Below, one piece after another: positions 36,401 to 49,163 of a stretch of DNA of 64,000 nt (its first letter is position 1; each line of letters begins with the position of its first letter). This DNA comes from Amborella trichopoda (lineage: Eukaryota; Streptophyta; Magnoliopsida; Amborellales; Amborellaceae): assembly GCF_000471905.2 (NCBI RefSeq), contig NW_006500355.1, positions 1,001,713-1,065,712 on the forward strand, written 5' to 3'. The position numbers and the translations under genes are program-made. The notes beneath the pieces are model-generated. The model did no database searches, had not been told where the DNA came from, and saw nothing but the letters and a program-made list of their open reading frames with translations.

Positions 36401-38993
36401 TGGGGGTTATCAGGGGCTCAGGTAGAGGAGTAGTGAAGTCAGATACAGTATATATAGCCGGTTCTTCTTCTTCTCCTAGTGTTGGTGGAGTTTCTACTCC
36501 AAATCGTTCTATTGACAATGAAGTGCCTACTACTACTAATGTGGCAACTCCATTTAGAACTGATGCTTCGGCTTTGGGTTCTTATGCTCCAATTGTTGGA
36601 GGGAACACAAAGCGAAGGTTTTCGGAGATGCCTCAGCCTGGGACTAGAGAACAAGGACAGCCTACAGTTACGGGGTATAGGGATCGGGCTGCAGAGAGGA
36701 GGAGCCTATATGGGTCGTCCTTGGGAACGGTGGATGATTTGGCTGACCTTGATATTGGAGATAGAAGTAAGGTCTTTCATCTTTTGTGGTTGGCTAATAT
36801 ATACTTGTCCCTCTCTATACATTTATATTTTCTATAATTTGCATGTGCAGTCTTTCTTAATATGTTTTTACATGTGCATTTATTCCTCTGTGTCCTCTCT
36901 TACATCGACTATAACTTGCAATGATAGACATCCAATATTGCACTTGTACATTTATGTGTATGCATGTACATACTTTTTCTCCCTCCCTCTTGTATGAGGA
37001 GTGTTTGTATGTATATAAGGACTTGCACAGGCATTGGTCCTATTGTTAGGTGCATGGATATATTGTTTTGGGCATGCCTGTATGTACCAGAAGGGGCATC
37101 TATGCTTTGCCCATTAAATCTTGTATGGAAGGGGGTGGGAGAGATATTGTTCTGGGTGCACATGTCTGTGTCAGAAGATGCATCTATCCTTTACTCTTCA
37201 AATCAACGAAGTGGCCTTACAAATTTAACAAATTTAGCGTGTTCGCTTTTAGTTATCAACTTCATCTGTAGTTCTGATATTTTATGTCGCCTATAGTTGT
37301 GCATGAAGCCGTGCATGAAGCCTTTGATAGGATCCATGAATATCTCAGTTTTAATGGATTTATCTGACTCTGTAAGATGCAGGATATTTTATTGCAACTG
37401 ATGGAAATATTTTATTTTATTTTGCATCCCTGCTGGTTTAACTGTCAATGTGTGCTCATAGGTCGTGAGATGCCATTCCCTCCTGGTGTGGGAGGGCGGC
37501 CGGCTGCCATGCCTGAGGGCCCGAGTTATGATGTGATCACAGCAGATAGGGCCATTGATGGCACCAATGTGGGCAAACGCATGTTGCGAAACATGGGCTG
37601 GCAAGAGGGTTCGGTGCGTGTACCTTAAAAATCTTCTCATTTATTTTATCCTTATTGCAAAATGCTTTTATTTCCTCTGTTGTGGTTTCACTTCAAGGAT
37701 TCTTTGCAAGGAGAAATGGTTGAGACATGCCTTTCTCTGTAGAAATAGTCAGTTGCTCAAATTAGTGTTGCATATTTGCATTTTGAACTAGTGCTCCTGA
37801 TCATGTTAGCACAGACTCTGACAAATCATGCTTGCTTAGGGAAATGTGCATGATGCTTTTGGAATTATGGAATATGAACAACTTCTCAGTGAGGTACCAC
37901 TGAAATATCCCAGGAAGAATTTGAAACAAAAGGATTGCTGACAAAAATATGAACTGTGAAGATTGAATAACTTTTATCTGTCGGATATTGGATCTCTTTG
38001 TACCTTTTTGGCGGTTTTAGCCGTGTGAGTTTTTGAGGTGCTGACTTTTCTCTTTTCCTCTTCTCTTGAAAGTGGGTTCGGGGGACTGGTTTGGTGTTGT
38101 ATTTTTTTCTTTTGCAGAACAGGGGGGAGAGGGGGTGTTAATAAATTCATCAAATCAAATGGAGATACTGGAAAGGTCTTGTTGATGCAAAACTATGGAA
38201 GTAGCACAACATTATTTGTATTGAAAAACATTAACAATTAAGAAAGGAATACTGCCCTATTAGGATCTGACTAAAATTTCTATGCTTTGGCATCTCTTAG
38301 TTTATTCCAAAATTGATTATGGATCTGACTGAGATTTGACCTCCAACAAATCTTTAAATCAACTGTACTTGGTGCGTCAAAGCAAAAATAGGACGGTTTT
38401 AGTGGTACAGTAATGAAGCATTTGCATGTGTACTTTTTGGAGAGGCGGACTTTTCGGCCTAATGCTTTCTGGACGAAGCTTTGTTTTGTGAATTTAGGGC
38501 TAGTGCTCGGGAGAAAGCAGTGTTTGAAAATGTGGACATCTGCTCTTTCCGGTCCCAAAGTTACCCAGTGCCGTATGGATGAGTCCCGAGTCGAACTGGT
38601 GAATTTTAAATAAAAAATAAGGTTTAGGGGCCTACTGGGGGCAGGTACCGGGGTTCTGACTCTGGCTTCCCAAGCTCCCTGACCTTAGGCCAACGCAGGC
38701 GAGTCCCCAGCCAAGTCCAAGATTTTTTCAACACTAAGACAATGTAAAAATTTTACTTGAGCAAAAGAAGTGCAAACACTTACATGTATTATGGGCTTTT
38801 TGTTTTACAGGGATTAGGGAAGGATGGGAGTGGGATAATAGAGCCAGTCCAGGCTCAGGGTACGGGTGAAAGAGCCGGGCTCGGCAGCCAACAAAGGAAG
38901 CCTCTTGACCCACGCTTCGAGCCTCAGTCCGGGGACACGTATCGAACTGTGATCCAGAAGAAGGCTATTGCAAGGTTCAGGGAGATGTCCTAG
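30401..38993 (+). CDS. SUA: SUA / RBM5-RBM10-like splicing factor (15 coding exons, 1063 aa)
   Basis: Exons: 30401-30451, 30655-30695, 31019-31805, 31901-31972, 32070-32162, 32255-32334, 33166-33301, 34474-34561, 34647-34738, 34853-34921, 35015-35194, 35465-35684, 35819-36766, 37462-37613, 38811-38993. All phases fit and the total is 1064 codons with stop. Order in the protein: Arg/Asp/Tyr/Ser-rich N-terminus (about 30-290); RRM1 (about 297-374; LVVKGL, SRGFAFIDF); RanBP2 zinc finger (C404, C407, C418, C421); RRM2 (about 452-534; VLVVRGL, SRGFAFVHF); OCRE aromatic repeats (about 613-665); Ala/Lys-rich helix; Ser/Asn-rich linker; G-patch (about 986-1030; MGWQEGSGLGKDGSG). This is the order of human RBM5/RBM10 and Arabidopsis SUPPRESSOR OF ABI3-5, nuclear regulators of alternative splicing. 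OCRE binds Sm-protein tails and the G-patch recruits a DEAH helicase (family knowledge). It is somewhat longer than Arabidopsis SUA. Confidence 0.95.
31251..31400 (+). repeat. Six-residue coding repeat (DxDxYR) in the SUA-like protein
   Basis: Exon 3 encodes consecutive units DVDAYR, DVDKYR, DIDSYH, DADKYQ, DIESYH, then SNYR, DTDGYR and DYDFDR. That is an 18-bp imperfect minisatellite inside the charged N-terminal domain. It is likely to be disordered. Confidence 0.8.
33495..33670. repeat. Dispersed repeat with GGGGTCGGCTAC motif in SUA intron 7
   Basis: CATCATCATT, CCCAATTAATTGGGGTCGGC and TACACGAATCC match the ends of the small inverted element at 42516-42662. The class is not certain (SINE-like or MITE). 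A further GC-rich GGCCTGGCCC patch in the same intron (33835-34015) resembles E-type MITE debris. Confidence 0.5.
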
Positions 38994-39440
38994 AAATGAA
39001 CCTTCTCCTGCTATTGGGGTTTGATTTTATAATGATACTGAGTTATTGGATGGTCTGGATTTGGTCCTGTGGCATTTACAGATTGAATCTGGAGCGTTAA
39101 AAGCATTGAAATTGGCATTATGGACTGAAGTGTATTTGCTGAGAGGCTTGTCTGTTCAAGTGAGTGTTTGTTCCAGTGTTCATCCGATCATTCTCAGGTC
39201 ATATTGTAATTAATTTTAGATTAGATTTAACTTGTATCCTCAAAGAATTATGTTTTTTCTCCGTATAATTTAGTGAAATAATGATTGTGCTTTATCTTTG
39301 AAAAACTTGGGTCTCGGGATTTATATTTTCCTGGGTGAATTCATTCATTGAGGCGATATTTCAGTCTGGCTTGCGGCTAGTGTTTGTAATTTGTTTTTCT
39401 AAGTTAAGGTAAAACTGTTGGGTATTTGGAGGATGTGGGA
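38994..39440 (+). other. Probable 3' untranslated region of the SUA-like gene
   Basis: T-rich sequence after the TAG stop, with no further ORF. The end of the transcript is not visible. Confidence 0.4.
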
Positions 39441-39459
39441 TGTGGAGTTTTATTGGAAT

Positions 39460-40090
39460 ATGAAGGATGGGAAGAGAGAGAGAGGGACAGGTTCTCATGA
39501 AGATTCAATCCGTATAAGACGTGGTAGGCGCCGGGTTGTCATGAAGACTGATGCTGTATGAGAGAGATTCTTGTGAAGATTCAAGCTGCATATACCCTCA
39601 TGAAGATTCAAAGTGTATGTTCGAGAGAGTAGTTTTCATAAGATTCTAGCTTCGTGTGGTCGTTCGAGAGAGAGAGAGAGAGAGAGAGGTCATGATGAGC
39701 TGTATATAAGAGAGGGAGGTCATAAAGATTCGAGCTGTATATAAGAGGGAGATTCCCATGAAGATTCAAGCTGCATACAGTTGTTTGGAAGAGAGATTCT
39801 CATGGGACTGGGGTTGGGGTGATGCTTCACCATACCGTCCCACCCACTCCCTACTGTAAACATTTTAAAAAAAAGACGGTTAGCACATCATCATCGTGGT
39901 TAAAGCCGTGGATGAACTGATAACATATCCCAAAAAATAAAAAGAGGAGGTTCTTCCAAATGTTGAGCGGTTTGAGAGAGAAGTGTGGGGGTGCAGACTT
40001 TCAAGCTGCATGTGAAGAGAGAGGTTCTTGCGAACATTGAAGCTGCTGCATGTTGAGAACGTTTTCATGAAGATTCAAGCTGTGACCTGA
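39460..40090. repeat. Degenerate GA-rich tandem repeats (CATGAAGATTCAAGCTG units)
   Basis: At least nine variants of a 40-60 bp unit combine AGAGAGAG, TTCTCATGAAGATTCAA and GCTGTATATAAG or GCTGCAT. Spacing is irregular, as in an old minisatellite. It is interrupted at about 39800-39950 by unrelated sequence. Confidence 0.65.
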
Positions 40091-40139
40091 ATGAGGATCG
40101 TGCACTTGTTTTAGTGGCCTTTCGGATTAGACTGATTGT

Positions 40140-42310
40140 GAACATTTCGGAGCGCACAAAGGAAAACAGCTCGTTCTGCCCTGCTGCTCTCCTTTCATAA
40201 AAAGAGCGCATGTACTATGCTCCTGCAGGAGTACAATGTACACTTGCTCCTTTGGTAGAGGACTAGCTTGGGAAGTTTTTTTTTTTTTTTTTTTAATATG
40301 AAATCTTGGGAACCACCTAAAAATCACTTGATGATGGTTATATTCAAAAGGAAAATTTTGAATTTTTAGTCTGCTTACAGTTTCTCATCCTCATCCTTAA
40401 AAGCCTTCAATAACAAGAGGAATATCATCGGACAAGGTTTATGGATGTGCATTGAATTCAGCCTTGATAATTTGCATCGATGTGCCTTGATTGCAAGGGC
40501 TCCTAGCATATGGATAGCTCAATGTGTTCACCAGCATCTCATGGAGAAGTGGCGTTAACTTTCTAATCACTTGTCCAATCTATGCATGTTCACTTACTAT
40601 GAACTACAAGATAACCTTTTTCATTCTGCGGTGATGGAGGGATCATCCCATTCAAACCTTTTTTGTCTTGAACTTTTGTCAAAGGTCATGAGAAAGCAAC
40701 AATTAATAAGATTTCTGTAATCTTCCCTTCCTGAAGGAAGAAGATGAAATTCTTTTCACTGAAACTGTGAACCCAACATATAGACCAATCACCCATAGAT
40801 CAGAAGGAACCACTGGCTGTTCAACAAAGGTCGGTTTGTGAGGATCTCACATATCAAGCCATGCTTCTGCATGTATCATTCCAGCCTCCGAGTTAAAAGG
40901 AGCTATTACGATCCATCCCTTGATGATCTGTCCCTCGAGATGTTGTAATGATGGCCACACTACTCTCCATGTTGCTTCTCACTAGCTGCATCACATTTGC
41001 CTCAAGTTGCAAAGAGCCCTTATTGAGGTGCCAAACCTTTGTCAAACCCACATCAAGGTGCCCAACTTTTCTGATGCGGAATCTTAAGATCAGCCTGCTA
41101 TTCCTAGAGTGGGTTTTACCCATTGAGAGGCCTTAAGCATTTTCCCTTTATATATTTTCTGGATGATTCAACACATAACTGTGTTACCATTGCCTGCTTC
41201 CACATCCCGATGAGAAACTGTGGAGATTAACAATACTTCACAAGAACTCACCCAGGTATTGCTCTTCATCATCATCCCCCACCAAAAATGGAATGATAAA
41301 AATGGTGTATCCTGCATCAATATTTCTAAAAAATATTTTTCTCTGGTGGAAAGATAGTTTACAGTTATATTTAACCATTTCTCTTTTTTCAGTCTTCCTT
41401 GTTAATACTAAAGCCAGAATTCAGCTATTGGCAACATTTTGCTGATACTAGGGTTCATTTTTAAAGTTGCACCCGCCGATGTGGCCCATTTGGGTGCAAC
41501 TCCAGGGCAGCTTTATTGCTACCAAGGAAAATAAGGCCAATAAAACTGGGCCTTAAGTAATGAGTGCAGACAAGGGAAGATCACTGTATGCTCACATGAA
41601 TAAAGGAAAATAAGGCCAAGAAAACTGGGCCATAAGTAATGAGTGTAGACAAGGGAAGATCACTATATGCTCACATGAAAATCAAGCCCCAACTATTAGA
41701 AAATTTGGTACTCTTACAAAGCTTGACATTTCCTGCCGAAAAAATACAAGGAAAAAAGATACAAATTTGCAGAACAGTCCTCCCAAGAGAGAGACAGAGA
41801 GGGGTCTGGGCTTTGTGACCCATACAAACAAAAAAGAAAGAGAGGGACAATCCCTTCTTACCAGCATGTAATGATACAAGATTGCACCTCCCTTTAGAAT
41901 AAGCCTTCCCCTGCAAACAATGGTAGAGCCATTACCCCAACAACACATCACAAAAATGCATGGAAACTAAAGAGTGCGTGTCGCGTGCTCTCATGGGAGT
42001 ACAACCTACACTTACTCCCTCAGGCAAAAGACCTCTAGTTTTTTTATTTAAAATTTTTGGAATCTACATCACAATCATCAGATGAGTATTTCCTAAACAC
42101 TTGGATCTGAGATCCAAAAATTGGACAGTCTATACTCAATTTAAGGACATCATTTTATTCATATGTATAGAAGTGTTCTATTATTGTTTTCTTTTCTTGT
42201 TGAGGATGGCCATTAAGTTGAGGATGTTACATCCCCAAAATTTGAGGCCCAAAAAATCTTCTAGGCAGGGTTTCACCCAAGGGAGTGTATAATCATTTGG
42301 CCAAACTGAA
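40140..42310. repeat. Intergenic repeats, including a 79-bp tandem duplication and a dispersed family
   Basis: Two adjacent near-identical copies (about 41524-41602 and 41603-41682) share AAGGAAAATAAGGCCAA, GACAAGGGAAGATCACT and TATGCTCACATGAA. 40200-40266 and 41970-42036 are related (GAGTACAA, TACACTTGCTCC). The unit 41970-42310 recurs inverted at about 53890-54200 (GGCCTCAAAATTTGGGGATG). 40330-41480 holds nothing recognisable. Confidence 0.5.
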
Positions 42311-42321
42311 ATATTTCAAAA

Positions 42322-42337
42322 CGAGAGAGAGAGAGAG

Positions 42338-42378
<41 letters not shown>
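42322..42378. repeat. GA microsatellite (57 bp)
   Basis: Nearly pure GA, with one GAGC interruption. On the minus strand it is a CT run beginning just after the mtSSB stop codon, so it is probably transcribed in that gene's 3' untranslated region. Confidence 0.9.
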
Positions 42379-42379
<1 letters not shown>

Positions 42380-42380
<1 letters not shown>

Positions 42381-45275
42381 CAATGAAGCTGCAAATATGA
42401 TCTGATTGTCATACTTAGTTCATCTAAAGAAATATTGCTGGCATCTGCAACTGCTTTAATCAACTGTAGTTTACCTGCAACAGCATTCCATGGAGAACCT
42501 CGTAAGGACATGCCACACATCATCATCATCCGAACCTTATCCCTTTTATTTGGGGGTCGGTTACATAAACTGATAATAGCTAAAGGAGCAGAACTTTTGC
42601 CCCATTCCTATCATGAATAGCCGACCCCAACTGGTTGCGATAAGACGTGGATGATGATGATGAACATAAATTGATAGAAAATCTCATCATATACAAAGCT
42701 CAACCCACAATTTGAATCACACCGAATAATAGTGATCAGTAACTACCAAAAGAAATAACGATTAGGAATAACAACAATGGTACTACCACAAGGTCTATGT
42801 AGATTACGGCCAAGGAGGATGCACCTAATAGTATTATGGGGTAGTTTGTGTTGCAGCTAGCTATTTTTTGATATGCTGAATCGCAGGGGAGGCCACCTAA
42901 GTTTTTTTATAATGTGTGCCTTGAACCTTCTTTATTTTCCTTTTAGAGATGAGCACCTGGCTGTGGGTAACCTTCTTTATTTTTCTTGTAGTGATGGAGC
43001 ACCTCGCTTGTGGGTCACTAGGTTTATGTGCACCAAAAGGATGTGATGAAATTTTGTATCCAGCTAAAGTTAATTTAGACAAATGCAAATTATATGTTGC
43101 CAAAAAAAATTAACAGCTTTCGTATTAATAACAAGAGTAGGGTTCAAGGCCACTGCCCACCCACCTCTATAGAAATGAACCCTTGGCCTGGGTGGTTGGG
43201 GCGGTGGAACCACAGCACGATGTCAATGGTTCCATTACCATGTTGAAAAACTTGCAAAAAGAAAAAAGGTGCATCTAGGAATTCACCTTTTGTAGCAAGT
43301 CCACCATTACAAAATCCATCTTGGAGATGGATTTTGGATCCAAAATTCTACAGGTATATCAGCTTGAAATCCTCTATCCGAAATTAAAAATAATAACAAT
43401 AATTTTGAGCCTTAAAAATGGTCCATCACATTTTTTTTTTGAAAAAGTTCATCGGATATACATTGTTTCTGGAGCTCCAAATTCATGGATCTGAGGTGGT
43501 AATAGTTTTCTAGTGATCTGGGAGGGGGTCCTAAAACCCTTGAAAACCAAGGCAGACACAGAGTTGGCATATGGATGAGTCTTTCTGAATAATAATTGTT
43601 AAGAACAACCATTATCATTTATCATCTACAAGAGAAATTTTGGTAAAACTAGTTATCAGCCAAATTTATCATGAAATGAGCAGCTAACTGATATTTCCAT
43701 GGTTTTGAATATATTAAGAATATCTGCATATATCTTCAGTTTAAGTATCCCATTGCAACTTGAATTTTTTAATCAGTTTTTATTTCAGCAAAGGAAATGA
43801 AAGATTTGTAAACATCAAAGAGAAAAGCTTGGTTCACATACCATCACGCCTCACACAAATTTCTGGAACATTTCTAACTTGTCCATTAATGGTGTCATTG
43901 TAAACTCTGGTTTCAATGTCCCCCTCAACAAAAACCGACGCGCTGATAAGAAATACGACAGAAAGATAATTCTAATAAGCACTAATTTGAACAAAGCAAA
44001 GGCACGCAAGAAAGTAAATGTTGAAACATAAATAAATGGATCTAAAGGCAGAAGAAAACAAACTTCAATATTTTGATGAAATTACTTCAGCAAACTTAGT
44101 CTGGCAACCTTCTAGTGGAAACTCTCCCTTATGGCAGCTAAATGATTTATCATCAAAAAAGAAAAAAACTTAAGGGCAACAACATTGATTGGATTTCTTC
44201 CAGTGGTAACACTTAATCAAATGAAGAAGAACAATCTCTATGTGAGTGATAGTATGTATGCTAGTCTCTTTTCTTTATGTCAAATGTCCATTCTAACACA
44301 TCTTACTCATGGATAAGAAATTCAGTAAAGAAAAAGCAAATTCATACTTCTTAACAAGTTGCTGAACAGCATAAGCTCCAAGCTGCTCGTTATGCACAGC
44401 AATTCTGTGCCATTGAGCCGGTCTTGGCAAGTGCTCAGATCCCAAAATCCTCTGGTCAAACATACCACCCGTTCCAACAGTGAATATGGTCACAGTCCGG
44501 CCATTTCGTAATATTTTCTGCACTGGAGGCTGCCCAATCTTCCCACAAATGATTGCCTACTAGCAAGACACATATTAATCAATTCTAACAAATCAAAGAA
44601 AATCAATGTATGTGCATCTTTTGCCTTTTAAGGAAAAATACTATCCATCCATCAATTGTGTGTGTATGATTTATTAAACTTCATAAGGTAGGCTGGAATA
44701 TGAAATCCTTCACCGAAAAATTGTAGACACAAAGTAACCTAAAGCCATTGTTCAAAAATCATTTTTGGGTAGTGGTACTTTTCATCAAGAAATACCATGA
44801 ACCGTTATTATTTACCACGAAAAGGCATTGCATACCACATACATGTAAATACTATTGTCCTCTTGACAGTTCGATCCCCATGAAGAATTTTACCTCTACT
44901 GTTCTTTTTGAGTTAACCTATGGTGTATTTTCATCATTGCTGATTATCAAATCACAAGTATGCCACCTGAAACTGATATGTAGTCGAAGGTAGGGGCATT
45001 TTTTTTACCCAAAACTTTACGTGAAGGGTTAAATAATTCACAGTAGGATGAACAGGTAAAAGAGCTAATACCTTGTGCACTCCTCTAAAAGCCCAGCCCC
45101 TTTTAGGGTCTACACCTTGTGGTTGTAATTCTCCTTTGTTGGGGATAAAATCCTCATCCTTCAAATCTCCATGGCTATTTTCATACTCATCAAATGACAT
45201 AGTCGAATGCCATAATACTGATCTTCTACATGAGCCTACATCGGCAGAACCAATGAAGGTATTATTCACAATCTT
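42380..45275 (-). CDS. mtSSB: Mitochondrial single-stranded DNA-binding protein (exons 2-5)
   Basis: Minus-strand exons: 45275-45072 (68 codons), 44556-44348, 43942-43842 and 42474-42380 (stop TGA at 42382-42380). All have GT-AG borders and matching phases, giving 202 residues. Segments ELQPQGVDPKRGWAFRGVHK, RNGRTVTIFTVGTGGMFDQR, QWHRIAVHNEQLGAYAVQQL and VYNDTINGQVRNVPEICVRR are the signature of plant mitochondrial SSB. This bacterial-type OB-fold protein coats single-stranded mtDNA during replication and repair. The C-terminal tail (KLQLIKAVADASNISLDELS...) resembles the Arabidopsis tail ending in ISFDEL. The targeting exon is not firmly placed: the reading frame at the start of the 45275 exon is open but begins without ATG (see the candidate at 52125-52216). 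Intron 4 is 1367 bp. Confidence 0.9.
42516..42662. mobile_element. Small inverted-repeat element in mtSSB intron 4
   Basis: About 48-bp ends CATCATCATCATCCGAACCT and the complement of ACGTGGATGATGATGATGA, each followed inward by a GGGGTCGG word. It sits about 40 bp from the acceptor of the last mtSSB exon. Related to 33495-33670. Confidence 0.6.
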
Positions 45276-46575
45276 CTGACATTTTCAGAAAAAGAAAAAT
45301 GACAATTGCTTACATTTTCAGAAACTACTGTGCATAAAGGAGTGTGAAAGTTGAATAATGACAGGAAAAAAATACGGTTATTGGGAAATTTTCTAACAAA
45401 CAAGAAAAGGGTTCACTTCTCTTGAATGTGAATATATGCAAAACCGTTCAAGCATACATCTCTAGAAGCAATAATATTAATTTGGCATCACGGTGATATA
45501 CAAAGTAAGCCTAACACTCGAGAAACCAACCATAGTTGTACAATGCTATAAGCTATTAAATTTTCCTGTAGTAGAGCTACAGAAAACAATCCTAACGCTT
45601 TTCTTAACTTCAAATAAGAATGAAAGGCTTCTGAATGAAGCATTATCAATTGCATGGCAAAAACCGGAGACAGGTTAATGGTTTTCCAGACAATAATAAG
45701 CTAGATCACATGGAATAGATCAAAATGAAAAATACTTGAGAATTTTGGAGGAGCAATCTGAGATTGGATGGTGAATGAATTACTTGAAGGCACAAAGCTA
45801 ACTGAAGTACTGCATATGCTTAGTTGCATACTTAAATGCCTCCCAATATGTACTAAGACACACTAGTGGCAAACTATGACTAACAATACTACGAAATAGG
45901 TACCAACGAAATAAACCATTTCCTCATCCTTTCTTTCAGAGAAGAAAAAGAAAGAACAAGGCATAAGCAAGAATATAGATCTAAAAAACACCAATTAATT
46001 CCTTCTTAAGTATTTATCAATTGATCACTTACTTGAAAGACCAACCAAATTGCACTTGAGGCACCAGAACAACCATTTGCATCCCCTAATATTTGTAATA
46101 GAAGGTGTATCATAAGCTTTGCATCCCCTAATATTTGTATTCTAAGTAACACTTTGTATGTGCACCCTTTGACAATGATTAAAAAAATTCAAACTCACTA
46201 TAAAAGCAACCAGTGATTCAAAATTTCATGTCCGACGCAGGGTGTAAAAGGATGGCTGGCAATTCGGGGGCAAAAAACCCCGGACTGCTCAAGTCTACCG
46301 ATCTTCTATTTTTCATGTTAAACATAACCTAGTCGGATTCATGAACTGCCAGAGTTAAGAGTGAGGGAATCGGAATCAGACCATGCCGAGTTGGTGTGGG
46401 ATTCCACTCTCAAATGACTGAAAGAAACACTCGACATGCTATCAAAGAACATAGAGCTATATAGACCTTTTACATGTATAACTTGTACGGTTGTACCTGA
46501 CCAATAGCAGCCCTTTTTTAATATAAATGTTGAGAGAGAGATAGAGAGGGAAGAGGGAGAGAGCGACTAAAAAGG
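45276..46575. other. mtSSB intron 1, proximal part
   Basis: AT-rich. On the minus strand the stretch next to 45275 is pyrimidine-rich before the CAG acceptor. No extra exon could be fixed; a donor-like CAAGTAAGTG near 46034 was noted but has no convincing exon. Confidence 0.45.
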
Positions 46576-49163
46576 TGATGCAGCTACTCCCCAGCCAAAA
46601 CCAATGGTTCATGGTTGGGCAAAGAAAGGTCATAGGACCAGGGGGGGCAAAAGGGGGCAAAAGGGGGCAAAAATTGTAATTAAGAAAGTTATTTTGGGTT
46701 TTTATTTTTAATTTAGTTGCTATTTCTGATATTGTTAGGTGCAGGGTCGGTCATTTATTTTCAAGTTAATAATAGATGGATACGATTAAATAGAATTAAT
46801 AGCTAGGATTTCTTAGGAGCTTTTTAGGGTTTTGAGTTTGCTTAAATACTTGTTATTGAAAGGTTTTAGGAGAGATCCCCACAAAATTTGGAGGTGGATT
46901 CCCCATGGCTTTACTAATTTTCTTCCTTCTCTACTCCCTTTGCCCTTTAACACTTCTTATTTTATTGAGTTTTTGCAAATTAAAGTGCGGATTTGTAAAG
47001 AATCAAATCCTAATTTGCATCAAGTGCTACCAGAGCAAGTTTATGAAGCCTTCAAAAGGACATAAGCCACGAAAAATTAAGCGTGTTGACTCAAGTAGTT
47101 CAAGCCCTAGCAGAGAGGGTAGATAACCAACGTAGGAAGTTGGTAAACTTTGGTGTAGAAGGTATCCAGAGACGAATGTTGGAGTTCAAGGCCATGTGAT
47201 GAAAGAGGCAACTTGCATCTCGTTCCTAACTATCCTCGCACAGCCCCAATCGAAATCTTTGATTTTTGGAAGGGGAAAGGGAACCTAGAATCAAAATTGA
47301 TATTCCCGAGTTCCATGGCTTACTTCATGTGGATGCTTTTCTTGATTAGTTAAGTGACGTTGAGATAGTATTTGAATATAAGGATATTGCCAATCACAAA
47401 AAGGTGAAATTAGTAGCAACTAAATAAATCGGTCATCCTTTGGCATGGTGGGCTGATTTACAACAAGAATGTCTTCAAGAAGGCAAGGAGAAAATTAATT
47501 CATGGGAGAAGATGAAGACAAAGTTATGTCAAAAGTTCTTCTTACCAGTGAATTATGCTTGAATCCTTGGCCCCACAAAAATTCGTTGAGATTTCCGATT
47601 GAATACAAGGTGTCAAAATCTTAGGCAAAGGGAAAAATCAGCGAGTGAGCACACTAAAGAATGTTATACTTTGATATCTAGGGCAAGTTTACAAGAGTTT
47701 TGAGGATCAAAAGATAAGTCGTTACTTGAATGGGCTAAATCAGGATATCTTGAATGTACTGGCTTTCAAATATGTTTAAGGTATTTGATGCCTACACATT
47801 GGGCCTCAAGGAAGAGGAACTTATCAATCTAGGCATTGTGAGGAAGGTTTTAGTCCCGAGAGGCTCTACAGTCCTGGGAGGCTCTACTTCTACATCAGGG
47901 TAGTAAGTTTTGACCTTTAGAAGACCACCTAAAAGCGTGGGAACCAAGTCTCTAAGCGTTTCCTAACTAGGTAAAACCTTAACTTTGGGGGGAGTACGTG
48001 TTGGGAGGGGGGTAATAATACCTAAACACGTTGTGAAGATATCAAATTGTGTGTTTGAGGTGCCAACAACCAGGGCATAGAGCATATAGTTGCCCTTCAC
48101 ATCAACTTGGTATCAAAGTCAATTTGGCAGAAGAAAAATATGGAGTTAAAGTTGCTGAAAATAACCTATGAGGTAGAGGGTGATATTGGGACAAGCCACT
48201 CTTATGAAGTGACTGGCTCTCTCATGAGTATCAATGAGAATTAGCACGGAGATGAACGAGGTGAAACCATAGTCGTCCAACAAACCATGCTCTCAACTGC
48301 AAGACCATTTGATGAAGAGAAGTGGCTTCAACACAATATTCTTCAAACCACTTCCACATTAGGAAGTCAGTCAGGCACAATATTAAATGATAGTGGGAGT
48401 AGTGAAAATATTGTGTCTATGGAGATGGTGAGAAAACATAAATTGAAGGAGCACAAATATCCACGTTCATATCAAATTCAATAGTTCAAAAAAGGAGGTC
48501 AGCTACCAATTCTTACTCGATATTTCGTATCGTCTTCTATTGGTGCTAATTATAAAGATGAAGTATGGTGTGATATAGCACCCATAGATGCATGCCACAT
48601 CTTACTTGGTAGGCTACAACATTTTGATCAGGATATGGTGTATAAGACTAGACCACATACTTATTCCTTTGTCAAGGATAGCATTAACAACAATACACTC
48701 CACTCTATGAAGAAACTTCTTACACCCAAATCTACTAAAGAAGCGGATCCAAAATTGCTTCATGTGGAAAATTCGAAGAGGACAACAACAATATGTATGT
48801 GATTTATGTGTTGCTAGCAAAAGAAAATTATGTACCTACTTTAATTCCTAAGTCTCTAGAGCCTCTACCTAAGAAGTACAATGACTTGATGCTGGAAGAA
48901 ATGCCTGATGGATACAGATTGAACATCACATTGATTTAGTGTTTCCAGCCTACCAAATTTTGCCTATTACTGAATGAGCCCCTATGAAACATGAGGAGTT
49001 ACATAGACAAGTTGTTGATTTTCTTAAAAAGGGTTTGATTCCAAAAAGCATATCACCATATGCCTAACTCTCAAAAAGGATGGTTCATGAAGGAGACGCA
49101 TGGATGGTCAAGTGATTAAGAAAATTACAATCAAATACCGATTACATACCTAGGCTCGATGAC

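Noticed and set aside
40893..41136. Small ORFs on both strands near 41 kb
   Set aside because: No recognisable motif, no splice context, and surrounded by repeats.
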